From Scatophagus argus (taxonomy: Eukaryota > Chordata > Actinopteri > Scatophagidae), in contig NC_058499.1 in assembly GCF_020382885.2 (NCBI RefSeq), positions 11,765,872 to 11,829,871 on the forward strand: a DNA stretch of 64,000 nucleotides. Reading direction: 5' to 3'. Positions within the stretch are counted from its first letter, which is position 1. Each line of letters starts with the position of its first letter. Position numbers and translations under genes: made by a program. Below are positions 28,313 through 52,337 of the stretch, piece by piece. The notes beneath the pieces were generated by a model. It saw only the letters and a list, made by a program, of their open reading frames with translations, searched no databases and had not been told where the DNA came from.

Positions 28313-30946
28313 TTTTGTCACTAAGAAATTCATCTTACAGGAAGCATAACCTCTTTAGTGGAATTAAAAATGCAGTAGATATTTTTTGAGTTACCTCCTG
28401 CTGAATTGTGTACTTCAGCTACCAGTATATCTGTAATAAGCCAATACAGGCAAAAATAATAATAATAATAATTCTAATAAAGATGAAATGCCCTTAGAGT
28501 TGTCGGTCAGGCTCGAGACTCTTCTGTCTCACAGCTCCAGGGGAAACTGACTGGAAACTGTCATGGCTGTTGGATTCTGGGTAAAATCTGTTTTTTGCAT
28601 TGCGTGTCTACCTCCTGTACCAAGTGCAGGTGTAAGTGTCAGTATGTCTGTATGTAGGAATGGAAACAAGATTCAAGGTGATAGCAGTGGAGGTTTAGAT
28701 AAAGGATTTTCTCATCTCATTTGGAAAAGGCGAGGAAAAACAAAGAGGAAGGAAAATACGTGAAAGGAGAGGAAAAGTTTGAGAAGACGAGAGTGGATGT
28801 CGGAGGCCTTCGAGAGAGGTTCAAGTGATAAGTCTGCTTCTTTTGGGATTTTAAAAAAAAAAACAGACAAACAAATTGAGAATGGATTGATTCATCACTG
28901 AAGGCTGAACAAGGTTGCTTTTTTTTTTTTTTTCTTTGGTCTGTCACTTCAAACGTTACACCCTCATACCAGCACCTGCAGCTGCTCCACTGAAGGCCCG
29001 ATGGTGCTACCTTCTTTGTTTGCTCCTGTGTCAGTCCTTGGCTGAATTATTGTCCTGACCACAGAGTAGCATGCACTTTGGCGTTGTGGCTGGTTCCACT
29101 GCTGTAGCTCATTATCCCTCACAAACGGCTGTCGTCTGCGGCGGAGGGAGCAGCACCGACGTCTCCCGGCACATGGGATGGGATGCTGGAGGAAATATTA
29201 AATCATTAGAGGCAAGACACGAGTCGCACATTCTGTGTAGGAGCTTACTTCTGTCACGTTGATCATTTTTAACTTGGACACGTCCAGTAAATGCAAAGAT
29301 GAAGCACTTTTTTTTTTTTTTTTGTTCCTTCAACGGGGGTGGGGTGGAGCAGGGTGGGTGGGTTGACTTTTCTTTTTGTGTGTGTACAGTCATACTTCAC
29401 ATTTATTACTTCTTTACTGACATAAAGGTCAACATGACGGAGGTAGTCCAGCCAGGCTCGAGTTGTTAGCGGGATATCTTTTAAAGGTCATTTTGCAAAG
29501 GTGTTTATCATACATCTATCAGCATTATGTAGCTTCAGTGGTCTCTCTGAACATGCAACACTTTAAAAAAAAACAAAAAACAAAAAAAGAAGGCAGCATT
29601 ATTCAAGGAGCAATAATCAGCTGTGATAGCAAAAAGTTGTGATTTGCAAACCTCCGTATTGAAATCCCAACGATGAACAAGTCAAATGTGTCCTTTCTGT
29701 TTCTAGAACACCGCTTACCTAATTGCTGTTGTACTGATTTTAATGATGATGTGACCACTGAGACACTCTACAAATTACTATAAAAATTGTCATTTTCCTT
29801 ATAGGCCTCTTGTGTGGATGTTTGTTCTCCTGTCTTCTTTGCTGTTTCATTGATAAGCGACAGGTTTCCTGTACCTGGATCCTCACTCTGCAGTTTACCA
29901 AAGTCGCAAAGATGAAGGAATGGAGACTGGCAGACACAACATCCCTTAAAACTGTACTACAGACGACTCCATCCTTAAATCTCCCAGGCTGAGAGGGAAA
30001 CTGTTTGTAATGTGCACTGGGCAATCCTGAAATCTGTCTTAATTTGTCTTTCCAGGCATGCATGTTTCCTGTAACAAATCCAACTTTGATTTTACATTTG
30101 AGTTTTGCTGTGTCATGTTTACATGTTTTACAGTTCTTTTACCTCATGGGAGATGGCTACAGTTTTGGCCAGATGTGTGACTTTTGATGAACGGGTGTGA
30201 CTGTCTTCCGTGGTTCGTAAGTCAGAACAGGCTGTGAGCTGTTGGAGCGGCAGTGAAGGTACAGCCACACAAACATGATGTGGTGCACTGGAAGATGAGC
30301 GATATGTGTTTAAATTTAATACGCACTCAATGGACTCTAGCCGAGACACCCACATGGTTTTTATGTTCATTACATGTAACAACCAAGCAACAAATCCCAC
30401 ATTTATGAAACTTTTGATCAGTTCTTACTAAGGCCATCTTGCAGAGATGTTCAGGGTGGACTGAACTTTGCTGTGAGGTGTTTGTTATTGTCTATTCCCT
30501 GTTGTTTTCTTTCATCTTTTCAGCAGTCATCTAAAAACTGACATGTATAACATCTAAGATTGATTTACTGCCCTTCAGACATCATTTTTAAGGTTTCTGT
30601 TGATATTTGCGTGAAGAAAAAGTATTACAGAACCAATTTGATCTAAGTAAAGTTAAAGCCAAACTTTGCTCCTGGTTAAAATCCCCATCACATTAACATG
30701 GAAGATGCATGTAGACCTGAAGTGGCTGATGAATGAAACCAGTTGTGATTGAAGACATCTTGATCAGCTTTTTGCCCCCACACCTTCTGTCTCTCTCAGC
30801 TCCCAGTAGACAGACCCTCACACGACCATGCATACACGTTAATAAGTGCATATGCATATCCATGTGTGGTGGTGTGTTATGTAGTCTGCACTGTTCTATC
30901 CTGGGATCGAAGATTGCTGTTTAATTATGTTATATATACAAGTATT

Positions 30947-30967
30947 TATATATATATATATATATAA
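30947..30967. repeat. (TA)n microsatellite
   Basis: About ten TA units near the end of the frmd5 3' UTR. Confidence 0.85.
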
Positions 30968-31100
30968 ATCCATGTGCCAAATCAAGTTCTTGTTCAGTCC
31001 GATCCATTCCGAACCCATGTTTGTACTGTAGGTAACCTTCTGTACAAGTCAGTATAAAATATTGTTTCGCTCCAATAGTCCCTTGTAACTGGTGCCATTA

Positions 31101-31127
31101 AATAAAACTATTCAAACTTGAAATAAA
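31101..31127 (+). terminator. frmd5: frmd5 poly(A) signals (two AATAAA)
   Basis: Two canonical hexamers, at 31101-31106 and 31122-31127, are the last plus-strand poly(A) signals before the converging blm gene. Cleavage would be expected about 15-30 bases downstream. Confidence 0.55.
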
Positions 31128-31239
31128 GATGGAATATTAAAACATGACGAGGCTCCATGTGGCTTTGTGGTACATGTTCAGCATACAACTTGTTTTCAAA
31201 TGTGGAGCAGCAGAAGTAATAATCATGATAGAATTTCTC

Positions 31240-31245
31240 TTTAAT
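31240..31245 (-). terminator. blm: Candidate blm poly(A) signal (ATTAAA)
   Basis: On the minus strand this reads ATTAAA, 191 bases beyond the blm stop codon. I see no minus-strand AATAAA between the stop and this point. It would give a short 3' UTR ending near 31220. Confidence 0.35.
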
Positions 31246-31435
31246 ATAAAAAAAGTAATATGCACATGGACAGTGAAAAAACATTTTGAAACCAAACAAT
31301 CAATATTTCAATCTGGACAGACACCGTGATAATAACTGTACAGAACACACATAAAATATTGCTAACCACACCTGGTTTAAAAATGTAGTGAAAAAGTTGT
31401 TTGCTATCCTGGAAAGTCAGATCCAAACGACAGCC

Positions 31436-39621
<8,186 letters not shown>

Positions 39622-39900
39622 TGTTGATAACGAAGCTGTGCTAACGAGTATTAGCAGCCTAGCAGTCCGAGTTCAGATCACGAAGTGGCGGCCACTTTCT
39701 TCAGCATTGCTCGTGACGCGGGATGACACGAGGGACCGGGAGCTCGCACAGAGTTTGTCTCGCCGCAAGACTGAATTTCATCAAGTTTCATTACACTTGG
39801 ACAATTTTAGCCATTAGTTTTTTGTCGCTACGCATGCTCTCTCCTGGAGTATGACAGAGTCAAACAACAGATTTAGCGCCCGTTCAACAAACTGATTTGT
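39622..39900 (-). promoter_or_regulatory. blm: Probable blm promoter and 5' UTR
   Basis: The region upstream of the blm start is locally CpG-rich (GTGACGCGGGATGACACGAG, CGGGAGCTCGCACAG, GTCTCGCCGCAAG) against an AT-rich background, as expected of a TATA-less housekeeping promoter. The transcription start is not identifiable. No gene faces it directly; the plus-strand side continues into repeats. Confidence 0.5.
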
Positions 39901-40230
39901 TATTGGCTGAGAATGAGCAGGGGAGAGGATTCTGGGAAATGTAGTAGTGTGACATATGACGCCAACACACGTCAAAGCACAGTAATCTAATACATTAACA
40001 GAAGTTATACATAAAGATGATGTAATGTAATCGCCATCATGTATAAGTCAGTGTACTGCTAGACCTAATACTGGTACATTAAAAGTACAACAGTTTCCAT
40101 GTGAACAGATCAAACTTCTTTCTTTACTGTTTTCTGTCGTTTTTTATTATTTTACACTCCTTCTTACTTTTTTTTTTGGTGCTTTTATTTATTTATTTAT
40201 TTTTTTTGCTTTTACTTTATTACTTTTTTA

Positions 40231-41115
40231 GATCACCAACTGGACTGGTGCAAGAACGTGGACACTGTTTACAGAAAAGGCCAGAGCCGCCTCTATTTCC
40301 TGAGGCGGCTGAGGTCGTTCAACATCTGCAGGACGATGCTGAGGATGTTCTATGAGTCGGTGGTGTCCAGTGCCGTCACATATCGTCACCTTCCTAAAAT
40401 AATCGCCTAAGTCACTTTTTGCCCAAGTTCACTTTTTTGCATCACTCATGTCCTCTCCCTGCTGGCCACCTATGGTGGAATTCCCAGAATCCTCAGTTGA
40501 GTTGATCATGTGGTAATACCCTAATATGATTACTGCCTATGTCCAGAGTGTGACTTAGGCTGATTTTGGGAGTTTTTTGTGTTTCCTGAAAAACCTGAAA
40601 AAATGAATTATGCGATTATTTTAAGAAGGTGTCGATATGCTGTTGCCTGCTGGGGCAGCTGCCTGAGGGTGAGGGACACTAACAGACTCAATAGAGTCAT
40701 TAAGAAGGCCAGCCATGTTGTGGGAGAGGAACTGGACTCTCTGACAGTGGTGTCTGAGAGGAGGATGTTGTCCAAAATAAGGACTATACTGGACTTTCCC
40801 TCTCACCCTCTTCACAATGCGCTGATCAGCTACAGGAGCTCGTTCAGTAAGAGACTCCCACGATGCACCACAGAGCGACACAGGAAATCATTTCTGCCTG
40901 TCGCCATCAAACTACTGAACTCTGCACTGTAACGGACATACATTTCCCTGGAAATGTTTATAACTGATATTTTATATTTTATTTCATATTTTTTCTGTTT
41001 TTTTTTCTATTATCTTTTGATTTTCATTTCCTTGGTCAGGAAAATTGCAATGTCTGCAAGAAAAAAGAGTTTCCCCTCGGGGATAAATACGGGAATTCAG
41101 ATTCTGATTCTTTTA
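40231..41115 (+). mobile_element. Truncated non-LTR retrotransposon (LINE) fragment, interrupted
   Basis: Two blocks in the same reading sense flank an insertion. Before it is a frame reading CRTMLRMFYESVVSSA. After it comes a frame with CWGSCLRVRDTNRLNRVIKK, then SERRMLSKIRTILDF and RHRKSFLPVAIKLLNSAL with a stop at about 40932. This is the C-terminal end of the reverse transcriptase region of fish L2/Rex-type LINEs. A typical 3' tail, TTTCCCCTCGGGGATAAATA, follows near 41070-41090. It is 5'-truncated and inactive. A 251-bp element with its target duplication splits it. Confidence 0.8.
40384..40634. mobile_element. 251-bp inverted-repeat transposon (MITE-like) inside the LINE
   Basis: The 23-base ends at 40384-40406 and 40612-40634 are inverted copies with two mismatches (both contain CTAAAATAATCGC or TTAAAATAATCGC). 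ATAT is duplicated at 40380-40383 and 40635-40638. Removing the element and one ATAT restores an uninterrupted LINE frame across GTCACATATGCTGTTGCC. Inner inverted copies of GCCTAAGTCAC sit at 40405-40415 and 40550-40560. It has no coding capacity, so it is non-autonomous. The superfamily is undecided: a 4-bp ATAT or 2-bp AT/TA target duplication is possible, because ATAT is itself palindromic. Confidence 0.85.
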
Positions 41116-41450
41116 GACACACAGTCAAGCACTGGACGCACCTCAGCTGTGACCATAACTCTCAGAAGTGATGGCTCCTAAAATTGAAGAAATGATTTAA
41201 TGTGTGCCACGACTGTGCAAGAATAAAATAAAAATGTTCACTCTTGCATGACATACACCACTGTAAAGAAATTCTGAAACAATATACTTCTTGGAGCAGG
41301 ACTTGCAGTAGCTATTTTACTTGTGTTTGGCCCACAGAATGATTCAAGGCAGGTCTTTTGTGAACAGATAGAGTGAACCTTCCTCAGTCATTATTACAGA
41401 CAGCTGCAGTATATTGGTGTGAAAGACTCAAAAAAACAGATTTAAAAGAT

Positions 41451-41456
41451 TTTATT
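41451..41456 (-). terminator. ctsh: Probable ctsh poly(A) signal
   Basis: Minus-strand AATAAA located 243 bases after the ctsh stop codon; the first canonical signal downstream. It implies a 3' UTR of about 270 bases. Confidence 0.6.
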
Positions 41457-41698
41457 GGTGCATTTTTGTACAGTGATTTGAATGATTGGTACTTAAGTAA
41501 TTATTTCATTTCATTTACCGATTAGTGTGCACATGGTTACAATGGACCCAGTTATAGTGCTTTCTCCACTGTACAAAAACAAACTGTCAATGAACACACA
41601 GTAATATAAAAATCAACCTAATAATTAGTAGTAATAATTAATGTAGTAATAATTCTTGACTATTTTCAGTCCTTTCGCAGTTTGCTATCAGGCAGTGA

Positions 41699-45344
<3,646 letters not shown>

Positions 45345-46529
45345 GATCACTTGTTAAAGCTTCGAAGGCGGTGGGAGAAAGTCAAGCAGACGAGAAGTCA
45401 CGAGGTGAACTGCAGCCTGTTCAATGGGCTCAGCCAATCAGTGATCAACAAAGTAGCCATGAGGAAGCATAAGTATATTTTTGTCTTTTTTTGTTTCTAA
45501 ATTAATTAACCGCACGCCAACGTGGTGAAGGAGTTTACATAAGACCGCTTTTCCAGACCGCGTTAGACATAAAATGAAATATGCTGTGGTCAGGGGGCGT
45601 GTGATAATGGTTACATGCATTACCCCCCCACCCCACATTAATGACTATGTAACCTGAACTGTGCACAAAAGGTATAAAAACCCTTAATGAATCAAGTCTA
45701 ATTAGACGTGTCTATGAATGGACAACAGCCCCGAGGCTCCAGACTCCCAGGGACCCAAAAATCCTCTGTCACTGCTTGTCGATTGAATTAGTATGATAAA
45801 ACACAGTTTGTTATGGAACATGTACCACAGAACTAAGGTGTGTAGTGTTGACCTGCTATGAACAAGTCCCCTGTGTCTAAATCTCTTTATTAACAAGGCT
45901 GTAACCATGAAGCCAACACTGGGGGAGACCAAATCTGCTGAGGGATCAGCCCCTGCAAAACTGAAACAAAATGCATATTTGAAAAATCTTCTTCTCTACA
46001 GTCATCTCTCTTTGTCTTCTCTACTTTTCTTCAGCTATCCTCTGTTAAGGATTCACAGCTGACAGTGTTTGAGCCAATGTGATACTCGAGGTGTTGTCAT
46101 ACCCCAGTAATACCTGAACCAGTTTGTTATGATAATAAATGCATTTTCTAAATTTGCTTTTTTTCACAGCCCCCTCAATATATATTATAATTACTGAGTT
46201 TAATTGCAGGGCATACATACTGGGCAGGTTAATCCAGCTATGCATAAATTAACACATTTATAATATAAATTGACATAAAAATACATGCAAATAAATGGAT
46301 AAAAAGATAGATAGACGAGTAAACCCTGAATGCAACTGATAACCTCCAGACTCAAAATTGAGGCATTTTCACATTATTGTTAGATCATGTGACCAAGTCC
46401 CACATTATGTCCTGATAATAACTTGTGTTTCAGCACTGGCCCCAACTGTGTCTCCAGAATGTTACATTTTACATCAGTGTTTGCTGTGACTGAGAGATGC
46501 TGGTGATGTTAAATGCTTTCAGCTCATGT

Positions 46530-46805
46530 TTTATTTCACTCTGACCGAGCATGATGCCAACTGATAGATGACCTACAAAAACACTTGAGACAAAATGCCC
46601 CTGATATAAAATGGATTTATTAGCAAGAGGTAACTGGGAAACATATGTTTGTTTATTTGTTGTTATTATCATCATCACCATAACCTTTTGTTGTCTTTTC
46701 ATTTGTTTTCTTACAAAACTGGGAATAGCTCTTAAGGTGTGGAAACATGAGGGTTGAAAGATAATTTTCATACCACTGGGTATTGCTAACAGCAAAATGT
46801 TTATT
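46530..46805 (-). terminator. rasgrf1: Cluster of candidate rasgrf1 poly(A) signals
   Basis: Four minus-strand AATAAA hexamers occur within 276 bases, 1.9-2.2 kb beyond the rasgrf1 stop. A 3' UTR of that length is plausible for the gene. Which one is used cannot be told. Confidence 0.35.
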
Positions 46806-47805
46806 TGTTTATATACCTTATAAGAGTATGTGCATGTATAAGTGTATACAGTGTAAGTATATAGTATTATTCTGTCTGTGAAAGTGTTGCATGCCTGCCA
46901 TATGAGCTTCAAAAGTGTACTGTACATACATAGTAAAAATAAATACAAATATTCACAGAATAAGCACTACATTACTATATTCCTGCTAACAGAAATGGTT
47001 ATAGACAGGATTACAGTATAAATGCAAAACACCTTAAAGTTGTCTTCTACCTCTAAGTCATGGTTTCAGGACCACACTGTTGTAGCGTTTTGTGTTTAAG
47101 CTCGGGATACAACTCGTGTTTTCATAGGAGCACACTGTTCCACATTGAGAAATATGCAGGGTTGCATGTACAAAATGTACAGCACATCTCAGTGAGGTGA
47201 ATTAACAACAAAGTACAAAATACTATCCCATGTTCATATAAAGAGCAGGTCACTCTCTCTTATACTACTACAAAAATAGTGTTTCAATGCTGCAGGCAGA
47301 GGTCATTCACATATGTTTTATCATAGTTTTTAAACAGCAATGCATATAACAGAGTGATATACAGTCACGTTCCACAATCACTGGAACAGCAAAAAGGACA
47401 GATTGTCTTTTAATTACAGAAGAGCAACAACCTTTTACTCTACAGAAGTATCGCCAAACCTGAAGGTACAACAATTCCCATCACATGTGGTCTTTTTTTT
47501 ATCGTTTTCATTTCTTTTTTTTTTTATGATGAGTTGAACTAAAAGCCAAGAAACATGAAATTTGAACATTGGGAGAGAACTCACTGCACTGGACTGTATT
47601 ATAAGTGTAACAGATGACCACCATAACCTTTATCCTTAATTCACAGCAACTGAAAGACATCACTGTATGTTGTAACACAGCTTATAACTGTTCAGATCAA
47701 ATAAACTGAGGTGTCTAAGGTGAATTTTGGCCAATTTTTGTTACAACGTGCAAAAAAAGGAGTGCATCAGTTTAAAACAAAAAGTTTTAGAAGGCATGTA
47801 TAGAT

Positions 47806-48152
47806 CAGGGGTTCCCAATCCCAGCTCTCAGAAAATTTGCTTTGTGTTAGTTAGCAAATATTAGCCAACAAAGATGGTGAACAGAAGCATGCTGATGTTG
47901 TCATTTTGTCCATGTTAGCATGCTAATGTTAGCATTTGGTTCAAAGCTATGCTGAGGCTCACAGAAGCCTTACCTTATATCACCTTAGTTATGTTAATTA
48001 AAAGAAAATTTTGACAATGTCAGTTAACCAGTTTACCATCAGTATTGGTAGGTTTGTTTCCCATCTAGTTTTCTTCTTCTTTTAGTCCAACTGGGCTGGT
48101 CCACAATGACATTGCCTATATAAAAATGATACAAAACGGTTGGGAACCCCTG
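47806..48152. mobile_element. hAT-like non-autonomous element
   Basis: The ends are inverted repeats: CAGGGGTTCCCAATCC at the left, and the minus-strand reading of the right end gives CAGGGGTTCCCAACCG. CAGGGGTTCCCAA is the typical terminus of hAT (Charlie-type) elements. The interior has no coding potential but holds the palindromic AGCATGCTAATGTTAGCA motif frequent in fish repeats. The 8-bp flanks (GTATAGAT and ACGTTAGA) are not a clean duplication, so the copy is old or the ends are slightly misplaced. It falls in the presumed rasgrf1 3' UTR. Confidence 0.7.
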
Positions 48153-48742
48153 ACGTTAGAGTAGTGAGCATAAATGAAGAAACAAATCCCTCTCATTTTG
48201 GTTTGGGAAGCACAGAGACGGTAATGCTTCAGATACCTTGTTGTCTTCTCCACTGATCATTGTTCCTCAGCTTTAAATACAGTGATATTCTCTTTGCTCT
48301 TTTACCTGATTTGACGCAGTTACATTTTTTTTTTTACAATGCTACATTAGTTGCAGAGAAACTCAGTTGTTGATAAAACTCAAGCAAAGAGAACAACAGC
48401 TGGCAGCACGAGTGCTCAGAAAGTGCAAAGGCGACACAGTATGAGATGATGCAAAATAATGTCATTGGTCACTAAGAAGGCACAGCTGTGTACAACCAAA
48501 GTGACCTCTGTTATTATGCATGAAATACCTCAAAGAAATAAGAACAAATCCTTAAAGCAGGTGGCATCATGGCAACAGCAACAAACAAACTAAAAAATAC
48601 ACTGAAAGGTTTTGTGTCATTGAACATCTACTGTACAGAAGAGCAAGTATCTTAAACATGTACAACTATACAAAAGATGATGTGTATGTTAACTGATGTG
48701 TAATATTAACAGAGAAAATAATGTGGAGGACCAACTTCCCCA

Positions 48743-51700
48743 TCAGTTGGGCACTTTGGGCTCAATTCTGAGTGAGGCCTCATACATGCTTTCTTCATCC
48801 AGAACAAAGCTCTTATCCAGTAGATACTGGGCTACCTGAAAAACAAAAAATAAATAAATGAATAAAGTTTAAGGCACTTTCTTTAAAATTACATTAATCT
48901 TGTATAATATAAAACAACTAAGGCAGTCGATATTTGTATTAGTTTGTTGCCCACATCAGTAGTTCCCAATCTTTCTGGTTTGGAATCCCTTTAAATAAAG
49001 CAATGGCTACTTGTGATTCATCATTGCTCATAGCATCATCTCTGATAACCAGGTCAAATAATAAGCGACTTTCCCCTTTTCCTCCAGCAAGTCGACTAAA
49101 ATACATAAATGTAAGGAAAAGTAAAGTAATTTTGTGTTGAATATGTCGGGACTGCCCCCATGAGGTTACAACGCAAGTCTGAGGGGCTGCAGTGACAAAA
49201 GCAAAGATTGTTTTCTAAAACTCAGAGGGCATAATCACTTTTTGTTTGAACTGGTCACAAAGGTTAGACATATCACAAATAGACAAAACCTCTGTTTCTG
49301 CTGTAACAAAAAAGACCCATTAAGGAAGAACCGACATGCAAGACAAAATTAAATAAAAATATATTTCTCCTTGCTCAACCTAAGAATGCCTGTACTACAT
49401 GTTTTTTTTCTGGTCAGTTCATCAGTGGACTCCATCCAGGTAACTGATTGAACACTTGACTTCTGTATTTCTTACAGACAAAGCTTTTCTTAAGGTCTCA
49501 CAAGCCAGAAAGTTTGCACACTGCTGCTCTGTTGTTTTGGTATTCATTTACCTTTGGTTGCAGGTCAATCTTGTATGCCGTTTGCTGAAACTGCCTGATT
49601 TCTCTAATGATGTGAGAAATCTGAAAAACACGAGAAAGAGAATGTTAAATACTGCTTGTAAAAAGCACTTTAGCGCTGGGTTTCTCACGTGAACATCTCA
49701 CCATTCTCATCTTCGAGAAGTTGACCAAGTTGTCTTCGGTGTAGTTCGGTGTTCCCTCCTCAATGAAAGCCAGGTCAGTGAGGTACATCCCCAAGTAGGG
49801 CACACAGGGAGGATCACAGCTAGTGGGAAAAGGACACACATCGTCCACTTGTACTGCATGTTTGCTTCATTGATCCAATACAAAACAATGTCCTTGAACT
49901 GAACTCACTTCTTCAAAGCCTCTCTCAGGTTTTTGAACCTCCCCTCCGATGAGACCAGCTTCTGCAGCTTGTCAATCAGTGCTTTTGTCTAGAGGAGAGG
50001 GTTATCAAGAACACAATTAATGTTAACACAAAGCACAGACAGCATGAGACATTTGAGATACGCACCTGTTTGGAAACTTTAAGCCAGGTCTTCTTGAGGC
50101 GGAAGACGGAGCTGCGGTTGAGGGAGGAGGTGATCTCAAGCACGGCGTTGTAGTTGTGGAGACATCGACAAATGTCAGCCACAGCCACCCATTTCTCTAT
50201 GACAGTTACTCGAGTGACCATGTCCTCACATCGCAGGATCTCTGTGGCAATAAGGTTGCTTATCTAGAGATAGATAAATACTTTATTGATCCCGAGGGAA
50301 ATTCAAGAGGATAGGAAAGACAGAAATGAATGGTTCAAGCTCAGTATTAAGTTTAATAATCAAGAGGAGTCATGCAAAGGCCTTGCTGAGAGGAACATAC
50401 ATCATTGAAGTGTTTGGTTGTTCTCATGATATATGGTGTCTTCTCATTTTTGTCATTCTTCATCCAGCCTTGTCCAAAGAATTCCCTGTAAGGTGAACAA
50501 ATTAAGAGGAAGAAAAAGTGAACACTGAATTTGTCTGTGGGTTCTTCTTGGCCACAAACACGTACAGCCGACACGTGATGGCACTCACTCATAAGGGATG
50601 ACCTTAAACACCAAGTGGTCCAGCAGAGTGAGCTGTTCTGCAATCTCCAACGCAGAGTGGCTCTCAAAGGGATCAGCCTTCCCTCCATCCACCTACCAGA
50701 CATGAAACAAAGTTATTAAAACTGTAGCAGGCAAACCTTCACAAAGTCTGTTAATTTCATCTTGGTAACTTGCAACAGAAGAAACATGTTAAGAAAATCA
50801 GCCCATCACTGATCAACAAAATGGACATCCTGTATGTAAGCTTTCTTTGGTGAGCACTGGCTCACTCATTTTGCTTTTCACTTTCTAAGGGTAGGGAATC
50901 TTGTTGAATCAGTCAGTTTACTATTGTTGAATCATTTATTTTTATTTTTATCATTTATTATCAAAAATGCCCCAAGCACATGAGGAGCATTTTATGGACC
51001 AAATGTTTGATCGATTAATCAGTGAAAATAACAACCACAATGTGAATGAAGTGCTCTTCTTCATTATCAGGACCTTACTTCCCGCAGCTTCAAAATTCAC
51101 ACTAAACATTAACACTCACCAGTTGTGTTAAATCTTCAAGGGTGATCTGATTGTCACCATGATCTTCCTGAGTTAAAGTCCTGACAGACAGTAAATGAGA
51201 AGTTCAAACCTTCAAGTATGTACAGTATAACACATCTTTTCACATGATCACGCGTACTCTCACAATCAAATTGCGCACAACAATACCTAATGATGTTGGC
51301 TGCTGCTTTCCTCTCCTGGGTGAGCAGCTCCGGGTCATGCATCACTTCCTCCAGGAAGGCAATAACTTTTGTCTTAAGCTCATTGTTAGTGTCAAAGTCC
51401 TGGAAAAGGATGCATACATGTGGCTCGAAAATGTAACTTTCAAAATGACTTTTAATTATCATATAATATCATATAATTGTCATATTTCAAACTACCCCCC
51501 CTCCCAAAAAAAATAAAAAAACAAAAATCATCGACTTGTGATATTGTATTGTGATATAGCAACTTTTACTTTATTTCATTTCACGCTTTGTGTGAATTAT
51601 GTTACTGATTGCATCAAAATTAAGCCTTAACTGTTCTTTTTTGCTTAGCAAGATACATAAAGTTTTCTCTCTAAATGTCTTGCAGAAATCTGTGTAAAAT

Positions 51701-52337
51701 TCATGCTTCACTGCCACAAAATCTCACTTACAGAATCAATGTGAAAAGGTGCAACAAACTGGTGCAATAAATGAATAGTGTTATTATGACAGTGTTATGA
51801 ACTGTGGCTATAAGTTGCTTTGCGTTGATGTTTTACCGGAGAATGTTTGGACACCCAGTGCCTCAGGACATTCAGGACTCTGTTGGTCGCTGCTCGTCTG
51901 ATCACAAACTCTTTGTCTCCATTTCTCTGATCTGTTGGGAAGCCTGCAGAACATAAATTACTTTTTTACACTGAGCTCTTGGCACTATGACAGATACAGT
52001 GGTGGCAACAAGGAGCAACAAAGTTTGGAGAATGCATAAATCTAAAGTCTGTGCAAATTGAACCTGACAGGGTGCAGTTTTGCAATCTTTGACAGCCTGG
52101 TTATGTTGACCTGTAACTGAAACAAGATGTTACTCATAACAGAGGAGGGGCTTTGTGTGTATATACCAGTACTGGCGAGGGACATCCGACGATATTTTTC
52201 CTTGGTAGGTGTGCCCTCGTTGGCTCCAGCTGTAGCAATAGCAAAAGCGGAGGCAGCAGACAGGGCACTGCGGTTGTTGTCCAGCTCTCTACACGAGGAC
52301 ATCACCATGCCATTGTTGTAGGAAAACAAGGAGAACT
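48743..52337 (-). CDS. rasgrf1: rasgrf1 catalytic CDC25 domain exons
   Basis: Eleven exons run to the stop. The first (52167-52337) reads [20 protein letters not shown] and [10 protein letters not shown], another kinase-type site. The CDC25 fold follows: [52 protein letters not shown] (here with VIEKW), [20 protein letters not shown], and the strongly conserved [20 protein letters not shown] then [18 protein letters not shown]. Stop TGA at 48743-48745. All core catalytic segments are intact. Confidence 0.96.

Larger units (their letters stand above)
26227..31145 (+). other. frmd5: frmd5 3' untranslated region
   Basis: No plus-strand gene follows the frmd5 stop, and the first good poly(A) signals close to the converging gene are AATAAA at 31101-31106 and 31122-31127. 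The region is AT-rich with many T and A runs, a GAT microsatellite at 26739-26760, a palindromic repeat at about 27960-28312 and a TA repeat at 30947-30967. An earlier AATAAA around 27161-27168 could give a shorter form. The exact 3' end is inferred. Confidence 0.55.
39901..41698. other. Intergenic blm-ctsh interval and ctsh 3' UTR
   Basis: From left to right: AT- and T-rich DNA (39901-40230), a LINE fragment broken by a small transposon (40231-41115), unique DNA, then the ctsh 3' UTR (about 41430-41698). I see no independent gene. Confidence 0.7.
45345..48742. other. Interval between ctsh and rasgrf1, including rasgrf1 3' UTR
   Basis: The part next to ctsh (45345 to about 46500) must contain the ctsh promoter, but I see no clear TATA or CpG cluster apart from a few CG-rich words around 45240-45310. 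From about 46500 to 48742 the minus strand is probably rasgrf1 3' UTR. Several minus-strand AATAAA hexamers (46530-46535, 46616-46621, 46652-46657, 46800-46805) could end it. A hAT-like element sits at 47806-48152. The open frames here, including one of 159 codons at 46469-46948, show no family resemblance. Confidence 0.5.

Noticed and set aside
40579..40932. 117-codon open frame that could be a small gene
   Set aside because: Its body is the LINE reverse-transcriptase tail; the first residues come from the inserted transposon.
46469..46948. 159-codon minus-strand open frame
   Set aside because: AT-rich, Tyr- and Ile-rich composition typical of non-coding DNA, no family match, and it overlaps the presumed rasgrf1 3' UTR end.
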